The notes under the pieces were generated by a model that saw nothing but the letters and a program-made list of their open reading frames with translations, did not search any database and had not been told where the DNA came from. From JAJTFA01 sp051715425 (lineage in GTDB: Bacteria > Bacteroidota > Bacteroidia > UKL13-3): 64,000 nucleotides of DNA. The DNA lies in assembly GCA_051715425.1 (NCBI GenBank), contig JBPXJS010000041.1, forward strand, positions 186,001 through 250,000. The letters are read 5' to 3'. This document shows, piece after piece, positions 54,524-63,911 of this stretch. Each line of letters starts with the position of its first letter. Position 1 is the first letter of the stretch. The position numbers and the translations under genes were made by a program.

Positions 54524-55334
54524 GTTGTTTTATTATTTTGGAAAGGGTTATAAAATCAGAAACACTTAATTCTTCGGCACGTTTATCAATAAAACCCGCC
54601 TCCTGCAATATTGTGTCATTTACCTGAAATTGTTGTAAAGCATTTCTTAATTTTTTTCTTCGCTGATTAAATGCCGTTTTTACGGTGCGGAATAATAATT
54701 TCTGTTCAATATCGGGTTCCTCTGCCTTTCGTGTAATTCTGATTACTGCCGATTTTACTTTTGGTGGTGGAGTAAATACATCTTCATTCACCGTAAACAA
54801 ATACTCCGTATGGTAGTAAGCCTGTGTAAGCACACTTAATATGCCATATGCCTTGTTTCGTGGTGAGGCGCAAAAACGCTCTGCAACTTCCTTCTGAAAC
54901 ATGCCCACCATTAAGGGAACAAGCGGTTTATTGTCGAGTATTTTAAAAACAATTTGGGAAGATATATTGTAGGGAAAATTACCAATGAGTGAAAACTCCT
55001 CTTTAAACAAATCAGGTAAATGAAGCTGAAGAAAATCTCCTTCTATCAGGTTAGGCGATAGGGCCGGAAAATGTTCCTTTAACCAAATCACTGATTCTTT
55101 ATCGATATCAATGGCATGGGTTACAAACTCCTGATGATCCAATAAATATTTGGTGAGCACCCCCATTCCCGGGCCAATTTCCAGCACCTGTTTACATGTG
55201 TTTTTTTCAACCAGGGCTGAGGCAATTTTAGCAGCTATCTGCTCATCATTTAAAAAATGCTGTCCAAGGTGTTTTTTTGGTGTAACTTTTTTACCGCCTT
55301 TGGTTACAGTGGTGTTTTGAAATTGTTTTTGCAC
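54504..55334 (-). CDS. rsmA: 16S rRNA dimethyladenosine transferase RsmA (KsgA)
   Basis: 276 residues from GTG 55334. The frame runs to a TTG at 55409, but the added 25 residues are not family-like; even this start leaves ~17 residues before PKKHLGQHFLND, where the family normally begins. SAM motif LEIGPGMGVLTKYLL, catalytic GNFPYNISSQIVFKIL (NxPY), FQKEVAERF, and C-terminal FNQRRKKLRNAL. It dimethylates A1518/A1519 of 16S rRNA late in 30S assembly. Overlaps mgtE by 20 bp. The start codon is the only doubtful point. Confidence 0.93.
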   Translation of the reverse strand: MQKQFQNTTVTKGGKKVTPKKHLGQHFLNDEQIAAKIASALVEKNTCKQVLEIGPGMGVLTKYLLDHQEFVTHAIDIDKESVIWLKEHFPALSPNLIEGDFLQLHLPDLFKEEFSLIGNFPYNISSQIVFKILDNKPLVPLMVGMFQKEVAERFCASPRNKAYGILSVLTQAYYHTEYLFTVNEDVFTPPPKVKSAVIRITRKAEEPDIEQKLLFRTVKTAFNQRRKKLRNALQQFQVNDTILQEAGFIDKRAEELSVSDFITLSKIIKQHGKNHD

Positions 55335-55501
55335 ATTGCAAATAGAATAAAAAACCTGATGATTAGCTGAATCAAATATTCTATTAGATAATAAACTGAT
55401 TGTCAGCAATACTTAATCTCAGCAGAAGAACATGGTTTGCGCGCCTGCAGGTGTTAGCAGGAAAGGCGCATATTATTCCTGTAGCATCTCATATTTTTTT
55501 A

Positions 55502-55509
55502 TAGTTTTG
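55502..55509 (+). promoter_or_regulatory. Putative -7 element of the M17 aminopeptidase gene
   Basis: TAGTTTTG matches TAnnTTTG, 25 bp before the ATG. No clear TTTG -33 word at the right distance. Confidence 0.4.
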
Positions 55510-55534
55510 CTCTCCTTCATAAACGCGTACACTT

Positions 55535-56980
55535 ATGCAAACACGTATTCATACCGGTAATAAAATTTCACCGGAACACCCTGTCCTATTTCTGGCCAAT
55601 AAAAAAAGCAACTGGGATGGGGCCGGATTTGACAAACGGGAACTGGCCTACCTCCACAAGAAAATAAAGGCTGACGAAAAATTTATTACCATTAACCAGT
55701 TTAACCGGTTGGTATTTATACAACTGGTTGAAGAGTTTGAGAAAAAAAACAAATCAGGCCAACTGGAAGCCTTACGGACAGCAGGAAATAAAGTATGCCA
55801 TGCCATTAACGCACATAAGTACGAAAAGCTGCAGGTGAGCAGCCTTATCCAGTCTAAACCGGAAGAACTCATTGCCATAGCCGAAGGTTGTGCCCTCAGC
55901 AATTACCAGTTCCTTCGTTACAAAAGTGATAAGAAAGAGAAAAATACCCTCTCTGAAATTATCCTAAACGGTTCGATGGTAAAAAAAGAACTGGCTGCCG
56001 AACTGGAAATATTAACAGATGCCGTTTGTAAAGCAAGGGATCTGGTGAATGAACCCCAATCATATTTAAATGCGGTAACTTTTGCCGATGAGATGAAGGA
56101 ACTTGGGAAAAAAGCCGGATTCAAAACAGAGGTATTAAACAAAAAACAAATTGAAGCGCTGAAGATGGGCGGTATTCTTGCTGTGAATATGGGCAGCCAG
56201 ATACCTCCAACCTTTACCATAATGGAGTGGAAACCCAAAAAGGCCGCAAACAAAAAACCATTGGTGCTGGTAGGAAAAGGGGTAGTGTATGATACTGGTG
56301 GCCTTAGTTTAAAACCTACTCCCAACAGCATGGATTATATGAAGTGTGATATGGCCGGTGGTGCACTTGTTGCTGCCACCATGTATGCCATTGCTAAGGC
56401 AGAATTAAACTACCATGTAATAGGACTTGTGCCTGCAACAGATAACAGGCCCGGAGAAAATGCCTATACACCCGGTGATGTGGTAAAAATGTATGACGGA
56501 CAAACGGTAGAGGTTTTAAACACCGATGCTGAAGGTAGAATGTTACTTGCAGATGCACTGGCCTACGCTAAAAAATACAAACCTGAACTGGTGCTTGATT
56601 TTGCCACACTGACAGGTGCAGCAGCAGCAGCTATAGGCCCTTACGGAATTGTATGTATGGGAACAGCAGAAGAAAAACAAAAAACCCAGCTTAGGGCAAG
56701 TGGTGATCAGGTTTATGAACGCCTGGTTGAGTTTCCTTTCTTTGATGAATATGCCAAGCTGATTAAGAGTGATATTGCCGATATGAAAAATATTGGCGGT
56801 CCAACCGCTGGTGCCATTACTGCCGGTAAATTTCTTGAAAAATATACGGATTACCCCTGGATGCATTTTGATATTGCCGGACCAGCCTGGGGAAGTGCGG
56901 CCGACAGCTACAGAAGCAAAAACGGAACCGGTGTAGGTGTAAGGCTGATGTTTGATTATATTAAGAACATGGCTAAATAA
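55535..56980 (+). CDS. M17-family leucyl aminopeptidase
   Basis: 481 residues. The C-terminal catalytic domain (~160-480) has the two-metal site: VGKGVVYDTGGLSLKP (Lys, Asp), MKCDMAGGALVAATM (Asp) and the signature NTDAEGRMLLADAL (Asp, Glu, catalytic Arg). The N-terminal macro-like domain is less conserved. It removes N-terminal residues from peptides in the cytoplasm as a hexamer. pdxA follows after 35 bp without a terminator, so the two may be one transcript. Confidence 0.95.
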   Translation: MQTRIHTGNKISPEHPVLFLANKKSNWDGAGFDKRELAYLHKKIKADEKFITINQFNRLVFIQLVEEFEKKNKSGQLEALRTAGNKVCHAINAHKYEKLQVSSLIQSKPEELIAIAEGCALSNYQFLRYKSDKKEKNTLSEIILNGSMVKKELAAELEILTDAVCKARDLVNEPQSYLNAVTFADEMKELGKKAGFKTEVLNKKQIEALKMGGILAVNMGSQIPPTFTIMEWKPKKAANKKPLVLVGKGVVYDTGGLSLKPTPNSMDYMKCDMAGGALVAATMYAIAKAELNYHVIGLVPATDNRPGENAYTPGDVVKMYDGQTVEVLNTDAEGRMLLADALAYAKKYKPELVLDFATLTGAAAAAIGPYGIVCMGTAEEKQKTQLRASGDQVYERLVEFPFFDEYAKLIKSDIADMKNIGGPTAGAITAGKFLEKYTDYPWMHFDIAGPAWGSAADSYRSKNGTGVGVRLMFDYIKNMAK

Positions 56981-57015
56981 AGCCGGTTATCCCATTATCA
57001 ATTAAAAAATAACAC

Positions 57016-58083
57016 ATGAGTAAACTACCAGTAATAGGAATTACACTAGGCGATGTAAATGGTGTAAGTGTTGAAGTAATTATAAAAACGCTGGCCGACA
57101 ACCGCATTGCAGAATATTGCACACCGGTTGTATATGGTTCTCCCAAAATTATTACCTACTGGAAAAAAGTATTGGGTCTGCATGATTTTAATCTGCATAT
57201 AGCAAAATCACTTGATCAGATCCATCACAAAAAATCCAATGTATTGGTTTGCTGGGAAGATGAAGTAGAAATTAAACCTGGAGAAGTTACAGAAATTGCA
57301 GGCAAATATGCTTTCAAATCATTGGAAATGGCCACACGTGATTTAAAGGATGGTAAAATACATGCGCTGGTTACAGGCCCTTTAAACAAGCACAATGTAA
57401 ACAATGAACTGCTGCCATTTAAAGGCCATACAGAATACCTGGCGCAGCAGGCCGGCACTTCCGATTATTTGATGATGCTGGTAAATGCCGATTTGAAAGT
57501 GGGATTAGCCACGGGTCATGTACCATTAAAAGAGGTGGCACAGCGTATCACTTCAGACTTGATTTTAGGCAAACTGCGCATTATGCGTAAATCATTACAA
57601 AACGATTTTAGCATAACCAAACCCAAAATTGCAGTGCTTGGCTTAAACCCACATGCAGGGGATAACGGACTGCTGGGCAAAGAAGATAAAGAAATTATTG
57701 CTCCGGCAGTAAAGGCTGCGCAGGAAGAAGGCATGGTGGTTTACGGACCATACTCTGCCGATGGATTTTTTGGCTCACGCCAGCATGCTAAATTTGATGG
57801 CATATTGGCTATGTACCATGATCAGGGCTTAATACCGTTTAAATATATTGCCTTTGAAGATGGGGTAAATTATACGGCCGGCTTACCATTTGTACGTACC
57901 TCACCCGACCACGGAACGGCTTATGCCATTGCAGGAAAAAATGAGGCAAGTGAATCTTCTTTCCGCAGTGCCTTGTATGCAGCTCTTGATATTGTGCGAA
58001 CAAAAAATGAAAATTTTAAGCTTCAGGAAAACCCGTTGCCATTTACACCGCTTCGCAAAGAACGTTTCAGAATAGATTTTTAG
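57016..58083 (+). CDS. pdxA: 4-hydroxythreonine-4-phosphate dehydrogenase
   Basis: 355 residues. Family blocks: ITLGDVNGVSVEVIIK, VTGPLNKHNVN, FKGHTEYLAQQAG, LGLNPHAGDNGLLG, the metal-binding AMYHDQGLIPFKYIAF and FVRTSPDHGTAYAIAG. It works in de novo pyridoxal phosphate synthesis (DXP-dependent route), oxidising 4-phosphohydroxy-threonine with NAD. Other pdx genes are not in the window. Confidence 0.96.
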   Translation: MSKLPVIGITLGDVNGVSVEVIIKTLADNRIAEYCTPVVYGSPKIITYWKKVLGLHDFNLHIAKSLDQIHHKKSNVLVCWEDEVEIKPGEVTEIAGKYAFKSLEMATRDLKDGKIHALVTGPLNKHNVNNELLPFKGHTEYLAQQAGTSDYLMMLVNADLKVGLATGHVPLKEVAQRITSDLILGKLRIMRKSLQNDFSITKPKIAVLGLNPHAGDNGLLGKEDKEIIAPAVKAAQEEGMVVYGPYSADGFFGSRQHAKFDGILAMYHDQGLIPFKYIAFEDGVNYTAGLPFVRTSPDHGTAYAIAGKNEASESSFRSALYAALDIVRTKNENFKLQENPLPFTPLRKERFRIDF

Positions 58084-58171
58084 TTAGCTGCTAAAACCTG
58101 ATGATTCTGCCTGTAATTAAGGCTCTCCATCAGGAAGCAACTATATTCGAAACAAATTCCGTTAAACCCGC

Positions 58172-59341
58172 ATGAAGGATAAACTGTTTTCATATGCATC
58201 TAATGCCCGAGTGCTGTTGGGGTTGTATTTACTTGTTTCTGTTATAGCCAGCGTACACCTCATTTTATTAGGGAATAAAACGTTTAACGGACTTGATATT
58301 TATAAGCACTACAACAACTTTGTTATCTTCAGGCAATCGTTTTTTCACCTGATTAACGGGCAGGATTTATACATTCTTCATCCCGCTGTACAATATGATC
58401 TTTATAAGTATAGCCCAACATTTGCGCTGGCTATGGCTCCATTTGCGCTTTTTCCCGATTGGTTGAGCCTTATCGTGTGGAATTGCTGCAACAGCCTGCT
58501 GCTTTTTGTGGCTATCCGAAAATTCTCCTTTACCTCTCACAAAATAATGGTATTTGCCCTCTGGTTTTTGCTGCAGGAAAACCTTACGGCTATTCAGAGT
58601 GCACAAACAAATACCATGATTGCAGCCCTGCTTATTCTGGCGTTTAATGCTTTTGAAAATAAAAAAACGCAATGGGCTTCTTTATTTATTGTACTCACTG
58701 CTTTTATTAAAATTTTTGGAGTGGTGGCATTTATCCTGTTTTTGCTTTACCCCAACAAAATCCGTTTTATACTTTATTCCATTCTTTGGACCACTGTATT
58801 ACTGTTACTGCCTATGTTGGTGGTTTCTCCTGATCAGCTCCTGTTCCTTTACAAAAGCTGGTGGAATATGCTACAGAACGACCACAGCGTTTCTTATGGA
58901 TTATCGGTAATGGGTTGGCTAAAAAGCTGGTTTTATATTGATCCTCCAAAAATAGCGGTGGTAGCTGCCGGGGCGTTGATACTATTGCTGCCGCTGATAA
59001 AAACAAGCTCTTATCAGTTACCCGTTTTTAGAAAACTATTACTGGCCAGCGTACTGCTTTGGGTAATTATTTTTAACCATAAGGCAGAGTCATCTACCTT
59101 TATTATTGCGATGAGCGGAGTTGCTTTATGGTGGTTTAGTGTAAAAAGCAATACCCTATTTCTTTCTCTGGTGGTTTTTGCCTTTGTATTTACCAGCCTT
59201 TCCCCTACTGATATTTTCCCCAGACCTTTGCGCCTGGAGTGGGTAGAACCTTATGTGTTAAAAGCTGTTCCCTGCATTTTTATCTGGTTTGTGATACAGT
59301 GGCAAATGCTAAGCGGGAGATTGGAAGAAAGAACAAGCTGA
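58172..59341 (+). CDS. GT87/DUF2029-like membrane mannosyltransferase-type protein
   Basis: 389 residues with ten or so membrane helices. The family-like first loop has LDIYKHYNNFVIFRQSF with Asp, followed by LYILHPAVQYDLYKYSPTFALAMAPFALFP, key part YKYSPTFALAMAP, typical of DUF2029 (GT87) polyprenyl-phosphate-mannose-dependent transferases. Substrate unknown. Its stop nearly meets the stop of the convergent PKD lipoprotein gene (2-bp gap). Confidence 0.85.
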   Translation: MKDKLFSYASNARVLLGLYLLVSVIASVHLILLGNKTFNGLDIYKHYNNFVIFRQSFFHLINGQDLYILHPAVQYDLYKYSPTFALAMAPFALFPDWLSLIVWNCCNSLLLFVAIRKFSFTSHKIMVFALWFLLQENLTAIQSAQTNTMIAALLILAFNAFENKKTQWASLFIVLTAFIKIFGVVAFILFLLYPNKIRFILYSILWTTVLLLLPMLVVSPDQLLFLYKSWWNMLQNDHSVSYGLSVMGWLKSWFYIDPPKIAVVAAGALILLLPLIKTSSYQLPVFRKLLLASVLLWVIIFNHKAESSTFIIAMSGVALWWFSVKSNTLFLSLVVFAFVFTSLSPTDIFPRPLRLEWVEPYVLKAVPCIFIWFVIQWQMLSGRLEERTS

Positions 59342-59343
59342 GC

Positions 59344-60453
59344 TCACGGTAATCCCACACACATTACCCCTTTGGTATCTGATAACCTGATCTTATTTAA
59401 TCCATCAGATAAGAGGCAGGAAGTTTCAAACGTAAATTTCCTTGTTCGCTGACCTTTGCTGTTAGGAAAATAATCGGCCGATTCCAGAATCCTGAAATAA
59501 CTGCCAGCATCCTGTTTAATATTTCTTGTTGAATAAAAAACCCCATTGGCATCAACCCACTCCACGGTAACCTCTGAAAGGTGAAGTATACCAGGTAAGG
59601 TTTGTTTTGCCGAGGTGTAGTTAAAATTTGCCTGGCAACCACTGGCTGTTGGCGTAAGTATATTCCGGCAGGCTTTCACCGTATCATTGGTTCTGTATTG
59701 AACCAAACATACCTTGTATTTGCCCGGCTGACTATAGGTATGGTTCAGGTTATTCCCTAATCCATTTTGTCCGTCACCAAAATCCCATGCGTTTAATACA
59801 GCAGGAGAATCTGCATTAAAATTAATGGTAGAAGAATCTACAGTTGAATAAGAAAACCTCGCATCATTTGTGGTTAAAGCATTCACTTCATAAGTCATAT
59901 CCGACACACATCCGCTGCTATATGAAACCACATAAGTTACCTGATAGCTTTTTCCTGATGCATATTTTTTTACCGGGTTTGGTTCCGTGGAGAAGGTGCC
60001 ATCACCAAATCCCCATACATGGGAAGCCACTCCGGTACCTGAAGAAACCTGGTTAAATTTTACCAGATAGAATATATTGGTATCAGGCGGTGGAGGGTAA
60101 AAAGCGTAATTTAAGTTTCCAAAAACAGAATCGAGATGGAGTTCACCGGGGTTTGTAGTTTGCTTGTTGCTTCTTAGTTTAATATTAAATGATTCTTTAC
60201 AACCCTCACATTTTTTTTGCAGTGAACCCTGAAACTCATACACACCCAAATCGGACACATAATCCGTTTCCATAAAATAATCTCCTTCTCCGGCCTTGGC
60301 TGAAAATGCTGCCTGATCAATGTACCCCAATGCATAAAACACCGGACTTTCATTCCCTCCGTCATCAGGTTCAATATCTTTACACGCATTTACCGTCAGG
60401 CAAAACAACCCGGCAATAAAAACGATGTTTCTCATTTTAAATTCCCCATTCAT
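59344..60453 (-). CDS. PKD-domain lipoprotein, third gene of sigma operon
   Basis: 369 residues from ATG 60453, whose A is shared with the stop of the upstream gene (TAATG); a second ATG at 60435 gives a tidier signal peptide (MRNIVFIAGLFCLTVNAC). The lipobox is TVNAC with CKDIEPDDGG after it, an acidic start often seen with surface export. At least two PKD-like domains (GFGDGTFSTEPNPVKKY, DFGDGQNGLGNNLNHTY). No sorting domain at the C-terminus. Probably a surface or periplasmic binding protein controlled by the sigma factor two genes upstream. Confidence 0.85.
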   Translation of the reverse strand: MNGEFKMRNIVFIAGLFCLTVNACKDIEPDDGGNESPVFYALGYIDQAAFSAKAGEGDYFMETDYVSDLGVYEFQGSLQKKCEGCKESFNIKLRSNKQTTNPGELHLDSVFGNLNYAFYPPPPDTNIFYLVKFNQVSSGTGVASHVWGFGDGTFSTEPNPVKKYASGKSYQVTYVVSYSSGCVSDMTYEVNALTTNDARFSYSTVDSSTINFNADSPAVLNAWDFGDGQNGLGNNLNHTYSQPGKYKVCLVQYRTNDTVKACRNILTPTASGCQANFNYTSAKQTLPGILHLSEVTVEWVDANGVFYSTRNIKQDAGSYFRILESADYFPNSKGQRTRKFTFETSCLLSDGLNKIRLSDTKGVMCVGLP

Positions 60454-61985
60454 TATCTTGATAATTTATAACCCAACATGATTTTGAAACCTCTGTTATT
60501 GTGCACTTCTGATTGGCGATAAGCTGCATTGTTTGTAATATCAAAAAGCCCCCAGTGCATACATGCAGCAACACTTATGGCATTATTGAAATAATAACGG
60601 TAACCGGCATTAATCACAAAATCATTGCTCCGTATATACGATGGTTTTCCACGCTCATCTTCACCACTTGTTTGGTTTCGTTCACCACTAAGTGATTTGG
60701 TGATAAACGTTTGTGCCGAAATGAGCTGATTATAGGCCATACCTGCTGTTAAATAATGCTTTTTATTAAAACATACCCCAAGTTCCAATGGAATCTCTAC
60801 ATAATCCAAACTGGTTGTTTTGTACCAGGTACGATCAACTGTGAGTCCGAAACCGTAACGTTGTACGGTGGTTTGTATCACCGGTAGTTCATATCTCACT
60901 CTGGAAAACAACAAACCTGCGCCCACGTAAATATTTGAGCGCAACGGGTAGAGATAATTTATCCCTGTGGTGAAGCCCAGATTGCTTAAAGACTGCTTAT
61001 CTGATGTAAAATAATTTGCCCCCGCCACAACTGTGAAATAACCGGGCTGCTTTTCCTGCTTATAGGTTATAAAATCTTTAATCTTTTTCATACAGGTATC
61101 ACATTCATTAACTGAAGGCTTAGGTATATTTGGTGCTTTGGCATCAATTAAATACACCTGAAGAAAACCAAAAGGCAATTTCCTATTCTCAGAAGTACCC
61201 ACTTCCACCGGTAAAACAGATTCTTCAGGTATCTGATTATTCTTTGTAATCAACAATTTATTTAAACCAGGTTGATTTGCAGGGTCTGCCTTTGAAGGAG
61301 GAGTATTGCCGTTTTGTTCATCCTGTCTGTCATTTATTTCTGCAGTACTGCCTGCATCAGCAGACTCCGGCTTCTTTTCATCCGTTATCAAAAACTTTTT
61401 ATCCGGTTGATTGGAAGACCCTGTTTGAGAAACAGGTATTGAATTGTTATATACAGGTTGTTCTTTTTTTATGCCTGTTGTTTTAGCTCTGCTCACTTTA
61501 AAAGATTCCTGTTTTGCCCTCTCTGTCAATGGCCCACTTTTGTCTGATTGATCAGGTATACCAGATTGAGAAGCGTGCTTTTGATTGCCTTGATCAGTTT
61601 GTTTATTATTACCTGCTATGGATGCTTCCTTATCCGAATCTACGGTTTGGGTTTGTGTGGCTTGATCCTCATTTTCTGTAGTTGCATCTTTAACCTTTAC
61701 GTTGCCTGAAAACTCAGGTTGTGGTTTAGCTATCTTTTCCTGATAAGAGATGGACTCCTGTGTGGTATCAGATATCCCCATATGAATACCCAAATAGCTA
61801 AAGGCAACCACAGAAGTACCCAATAATGCAAGCAGAGAAATAAACCAATAAATCAACCTGGTTCTTTTACCTCCTCCACGTTGTTTATTCAACTCCTGCC
61901 AATACGAATCCTTAAACTCAAACTCCTTTTGTTCAAGTTTGGCCCGCATTATTTTCTCCAGTTCTGTTAACTCTTCATTTTTCAT
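60453..61985 (-). CDS. Dual-membrane-spanning anti-sigma-like protein: cytoplasmic helix, TM, long linker, outer-membrane barrel
   Basis: 510 residues. Residues 1-40 are charged and helical (ELEKIMRAKLEQKEFEFKD), as in short anti-sigma domains; one TM helix at ~44-66 with no signal peptide; ~67-313 is a low-complexity linker rich in Q, N, K, S and D; ~315-510 is a barrel-like domain of alternating strands (TVVAGANYFTS, YVGAGLLFSRVRYELP, VINAGYRYYFNN, GFKIMLGYKLSR). It would thus bind sigma in the cytoplasm and sit in the outer membrane. Start and stop are both fused by TAATG overlaps to its neighbours. Similar dual-spanning anti-sigma factors have been reported in Bacteroides. Confidence 0.85.
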   Translation of the reverse strand: MKNEELTELEKIMRAKLEQKEFEFKDSYWQELNKQRGGGKRTRLIYWFISLLALLGTSVVAFSYLGIHMGISDTTQESISYQEKIAKPQPEFSGNVKVKDATTENEDQATQTQTVDSDKEASIAGNNKQTDQGNQKHASQSGIPDQSDKSGPLTERAKQESFKVSRAKTTGIKKEQPVYNNSIPVSQTGSSNQPDKKFLITDEKKPESADAGSTAEINDRQDEQNGNTPPSKADPANQPGLNKLLITKNNQIPEESVLPVEVGTSENRKLPFGFLQVYLIDAKAPNIPKPSVNECDTCMKKIKDFITYKQEKQPGYFTVVAGANYFTSDKQSLSNLGFTTGINYLYPLRSNIYVGAGLLFSRVRYELPVIQTTVQRYGFGLTVDRTWYKTTSLDYVEIPLELGVCFNKKHYLTAGMAYNQLISAQTFITKSLSGERNQTSGEDERGKPSYIRSNDFVINAGYRYYFNNAISVAACMHWGLFDITNNAAYRQSEVHNNRGFKIMLGYKLSR

Positions 61986-62551
61986 TATAATGGTATTTTC
62001 ATATGACTTACTACTTCACTAAGCCTTTTCTGTAAAAATTTTCTGGCATTGCTTAAATGCCATTTGGATGTATTTGCAGGGAATCCCATCTCTTTGCCGA
62101 TCTCATTATGATCCAGACCGTCAAAAACAAATAAGTTAAAAACGGTGCGGGCCGGTTCAGGAAGTTTTTTTATTTCTGTCAGGATTTCATCAATACCCAG
62201 ATTTCCCTCTGCATTATTTATATCAGCAGGATGAAAAGAAAGGTGCAATTCATCCATATCAACAGATTGAATGGTTTCTTTCCTTTTTATATCCGCTTTA
62301 TACTGATCAATAATGGTTCTTACCATAACCGTTTTTGCCCAGGCCTCAAATGATTTTGTCTGATCAAATTTTCCCAGGTTGCTTAATATCTTGAGGAACC
62401 CTGAATTCATCAAGGCTGCCGCATCATCTTCATTATTGGTATACCGCCAGCAAATGCGCATCAGCATATTAAAACAGGCTTTGTACAGCGCATACTCCGC
62501 CCTGCGATCTCCGCTAAGGCATTTAGGTATGAGGCTGCTCCAATCTTGCAT
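61985..62551 (-). CDS. ECF RNA polymerase sigma factor
   Basis: 188 residues from ATG 62551; a TTG at 62566 is also open. Region 2 (~18-85: MRICWRYTNNEDDAAALMN, AWAKTVMVRTIIDQYKADI) and region 4 (~125-180: LPEPARTVFNLFVFDGLDHNEIGKEMG, then SKWHLSNARKFLQKRL), key parts shown. ECF type, no region 3. Ends in a TAATG overlap with the dual-membrane protein, which is then its likely anti-sigma factor. Preceded by a hairpin that may be the terminator of the gene before it. Confidence 0.93.
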   Translation of the reverse strand: MQDWSSLIPKCLSGDRRAEYALYKACFNMLMRICWRYTNNEDDAAALMNSGFLKILSNLGKFDQTKSFEAWAKTVMVRTIIDQYKADIKRKETIQSVDMDELHLSFHPADINNAEGNLGIDEILTEIKKLPEPARTVFNLFVFDGLDHNEIGKEMGFPANTSKWHLSNARKFLQKRLSEVVSHMKIPL

Positions 62552-62558
62552 GTTAAAA

Positions 62559-62586
62559 AACACCAAAAACCTGTTATATAAACAGG
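62559..62586 (-). terminator. Hairpin between the T9SS PKD gene and the sigma gene
   Basis: CCTGTT / AACAGG stem (62570-62575 with 62581-62586), 5-nt loop ATATA, followed on the minus strand by TTTTTGG. The stem is only 6 bp, so termination may be partial; the sigma ATG is only 20 bp beyond the stem. Confidence 0.55.
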
Positions 62587-62607
62587 CTTAAGGTGTGCGA
62601 TTCAGGG

Positions 62608-63720
62608 TTATTTAATGAACTTTCTTATTTCGGATACATTTGCCTTTCGTATTTCAGCCATGTAAATTCCTTCTGATAATACTTCGGTATTTACCTTAAT
62701 TGTTTTGCTCCCGTTTATTTCTTTAAATGAGTGCTCAATTACCTTTTGGCCCATGGCGTTAAAAATAACCAGTTCTATATTTTCCAAACCTGCACCATCA
62801 ATCGTAATATACATTTCACTGCCAACAGGGTTTGGATGGATGCTAAAGGAATTTCTTCGTATCAATGTTCCCTCTCTGATGCCGGAGATGATATTATTTG
62901 GTATGCTATCACAAGAGGTGGCCGAGCAGGAATCAAATGTATTGCTAACCGTAAGACAAACCTTATGCGGACCGGGAGTGCTGAACTGATGTGCCGGTAA
63001 TTGTGATGATGAGGTGGTTCCATCGCCAAAATCCCATAAATATGCCGTATTGGGCACACTATACCTTGGCTGAAAGTGATAGGTATAAGGATTACTTAAT
63101 GAGTCGAAATAAAAATTATACTCGGCATCACAAATATTTCTGTTGGATATGATTTTGCACTTGGTATCATGGCAGGAAGTATCGAGCAGATTAATAACAG
63201 TAAGACAAACATTGTGAATTCCCTTTCTGTGAAACTGGTGTCCGGTAAAAGGTGATGCAATATTGTTAACCTGAGAGCCATCATCAAAATTCCAGCGGTA
63301 AATTAAATTGGCACCTGTTGACTGAGAGGCGTTGTACCAGATCATTCCATTGGTATCGCCATAATTAAACCATTCCGCTTTGCAGGGTGCCGTTCCGCTG
63401 ATAAAAACGCTGTCGCACTTTGTATTGTCACATGGGGGATTATTTAGCAGATTGATGGCTTTTAAACATACATAATGCCATCCTGGGTTTTGAAAGGTAA
63501 ACACGGGGTTGGTAGTATTTGAAAGCGGCAATCCACCATCATACGTCCATGAGTACTGAACATTGGAACCACCCGTTGATGTATTGGTAAATGTTACTGT
63601 TTTGGTTGAATGATTAACAGCATAGGTAAAATTAGCCACGCACTGCGCATTCATTTTAAAAGCAAACGAAAGCAGCAATAAAAACGGAAGCAGGAGTTTT
63701 GTAGTAGTAATTGTTTTCAT
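62608..63720 (-). CDS. T9SS-secreted protein with three PKD-like domains
   Basis: 370 residues from ATG 63720 (an ATG five codons upstream is possible). Signal peptide (LLLPFLLLLSFAFKMNA), then three PKD-like domains of ~85 residues: YSWTYDGGLPLSNTTNP, YRWNFDDGSQVNNI, YLWDFGDGTTSSSQ, each with paired Cys near KxVCL and CDxxxCDS ends that may form disulphides. The C-terminal T9SS type A domain begins FSIHPNPVGSEMYI and ends EIRKFIK. Secreted to the cell surface; binding role inferred. Same direction and 56 bp upstream of the sigma operon. Confidence 0.87.
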   Translation of the reverse strand: MKTITTTKLLLPFLLLLSFAFKMNAQCVANFTYAVNHSTKTVTFTNTSTGGSNVQYSWTYDGGLPLSNTTNPVFTFQNPGWHYVCLKAINLLNNPPCDNTKCDSVFISGTAPCKAEWFNYGDTNGMIWYNASQSTGANLIYRWNFDDGSQVNNIASPFTGHQFHRKGIHNVCLTVINLLDTSCHDTKCKIISNRNICDAEYNFYFDSLSNPYTYHFQPRYSVPNTAYLWDFGDGTTSSSQLPAHQFSTPGPHKVCLTVSNTFDSCSATSCDSIPNNIISGIREGTLIRRNSFSIHPNPVGSEMYITIDGAGLENIELVIFNAMGQKVIEHSFKEINGSKTIKVNTEVLSEGIYMAEIRKANVSEIRKFIK

Positions 63721-63859
63721 GGGGTTTGGATTCATCTGCTTATTAATACTGTAACATCCGGTTTGGAGTTGGTAAATACAAAAACAGACACCCTTAATAC
63801 CATATAAACAACTGATATTGTGCTTGATAAATATCGCAACAATTCTGCATTATGCAAAA

Positions 63860-63892
63860 AAAAGTCTCCTGAAGATATTTCAGGAGACTTTT
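63860..63892 (-). terminator. Terminator of gyrB
   Basis: AAAAGTCTCCTGA / TCAGGAGACTTTT, a perfect 13-bp stem with a 7-nt loop and flanking A/T runs, 19 bp after the gyrB stop. Confidence 0.9.
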
Positions 63893-63911
63893 AGGGTTAA
63901 CATTTTAAGAT

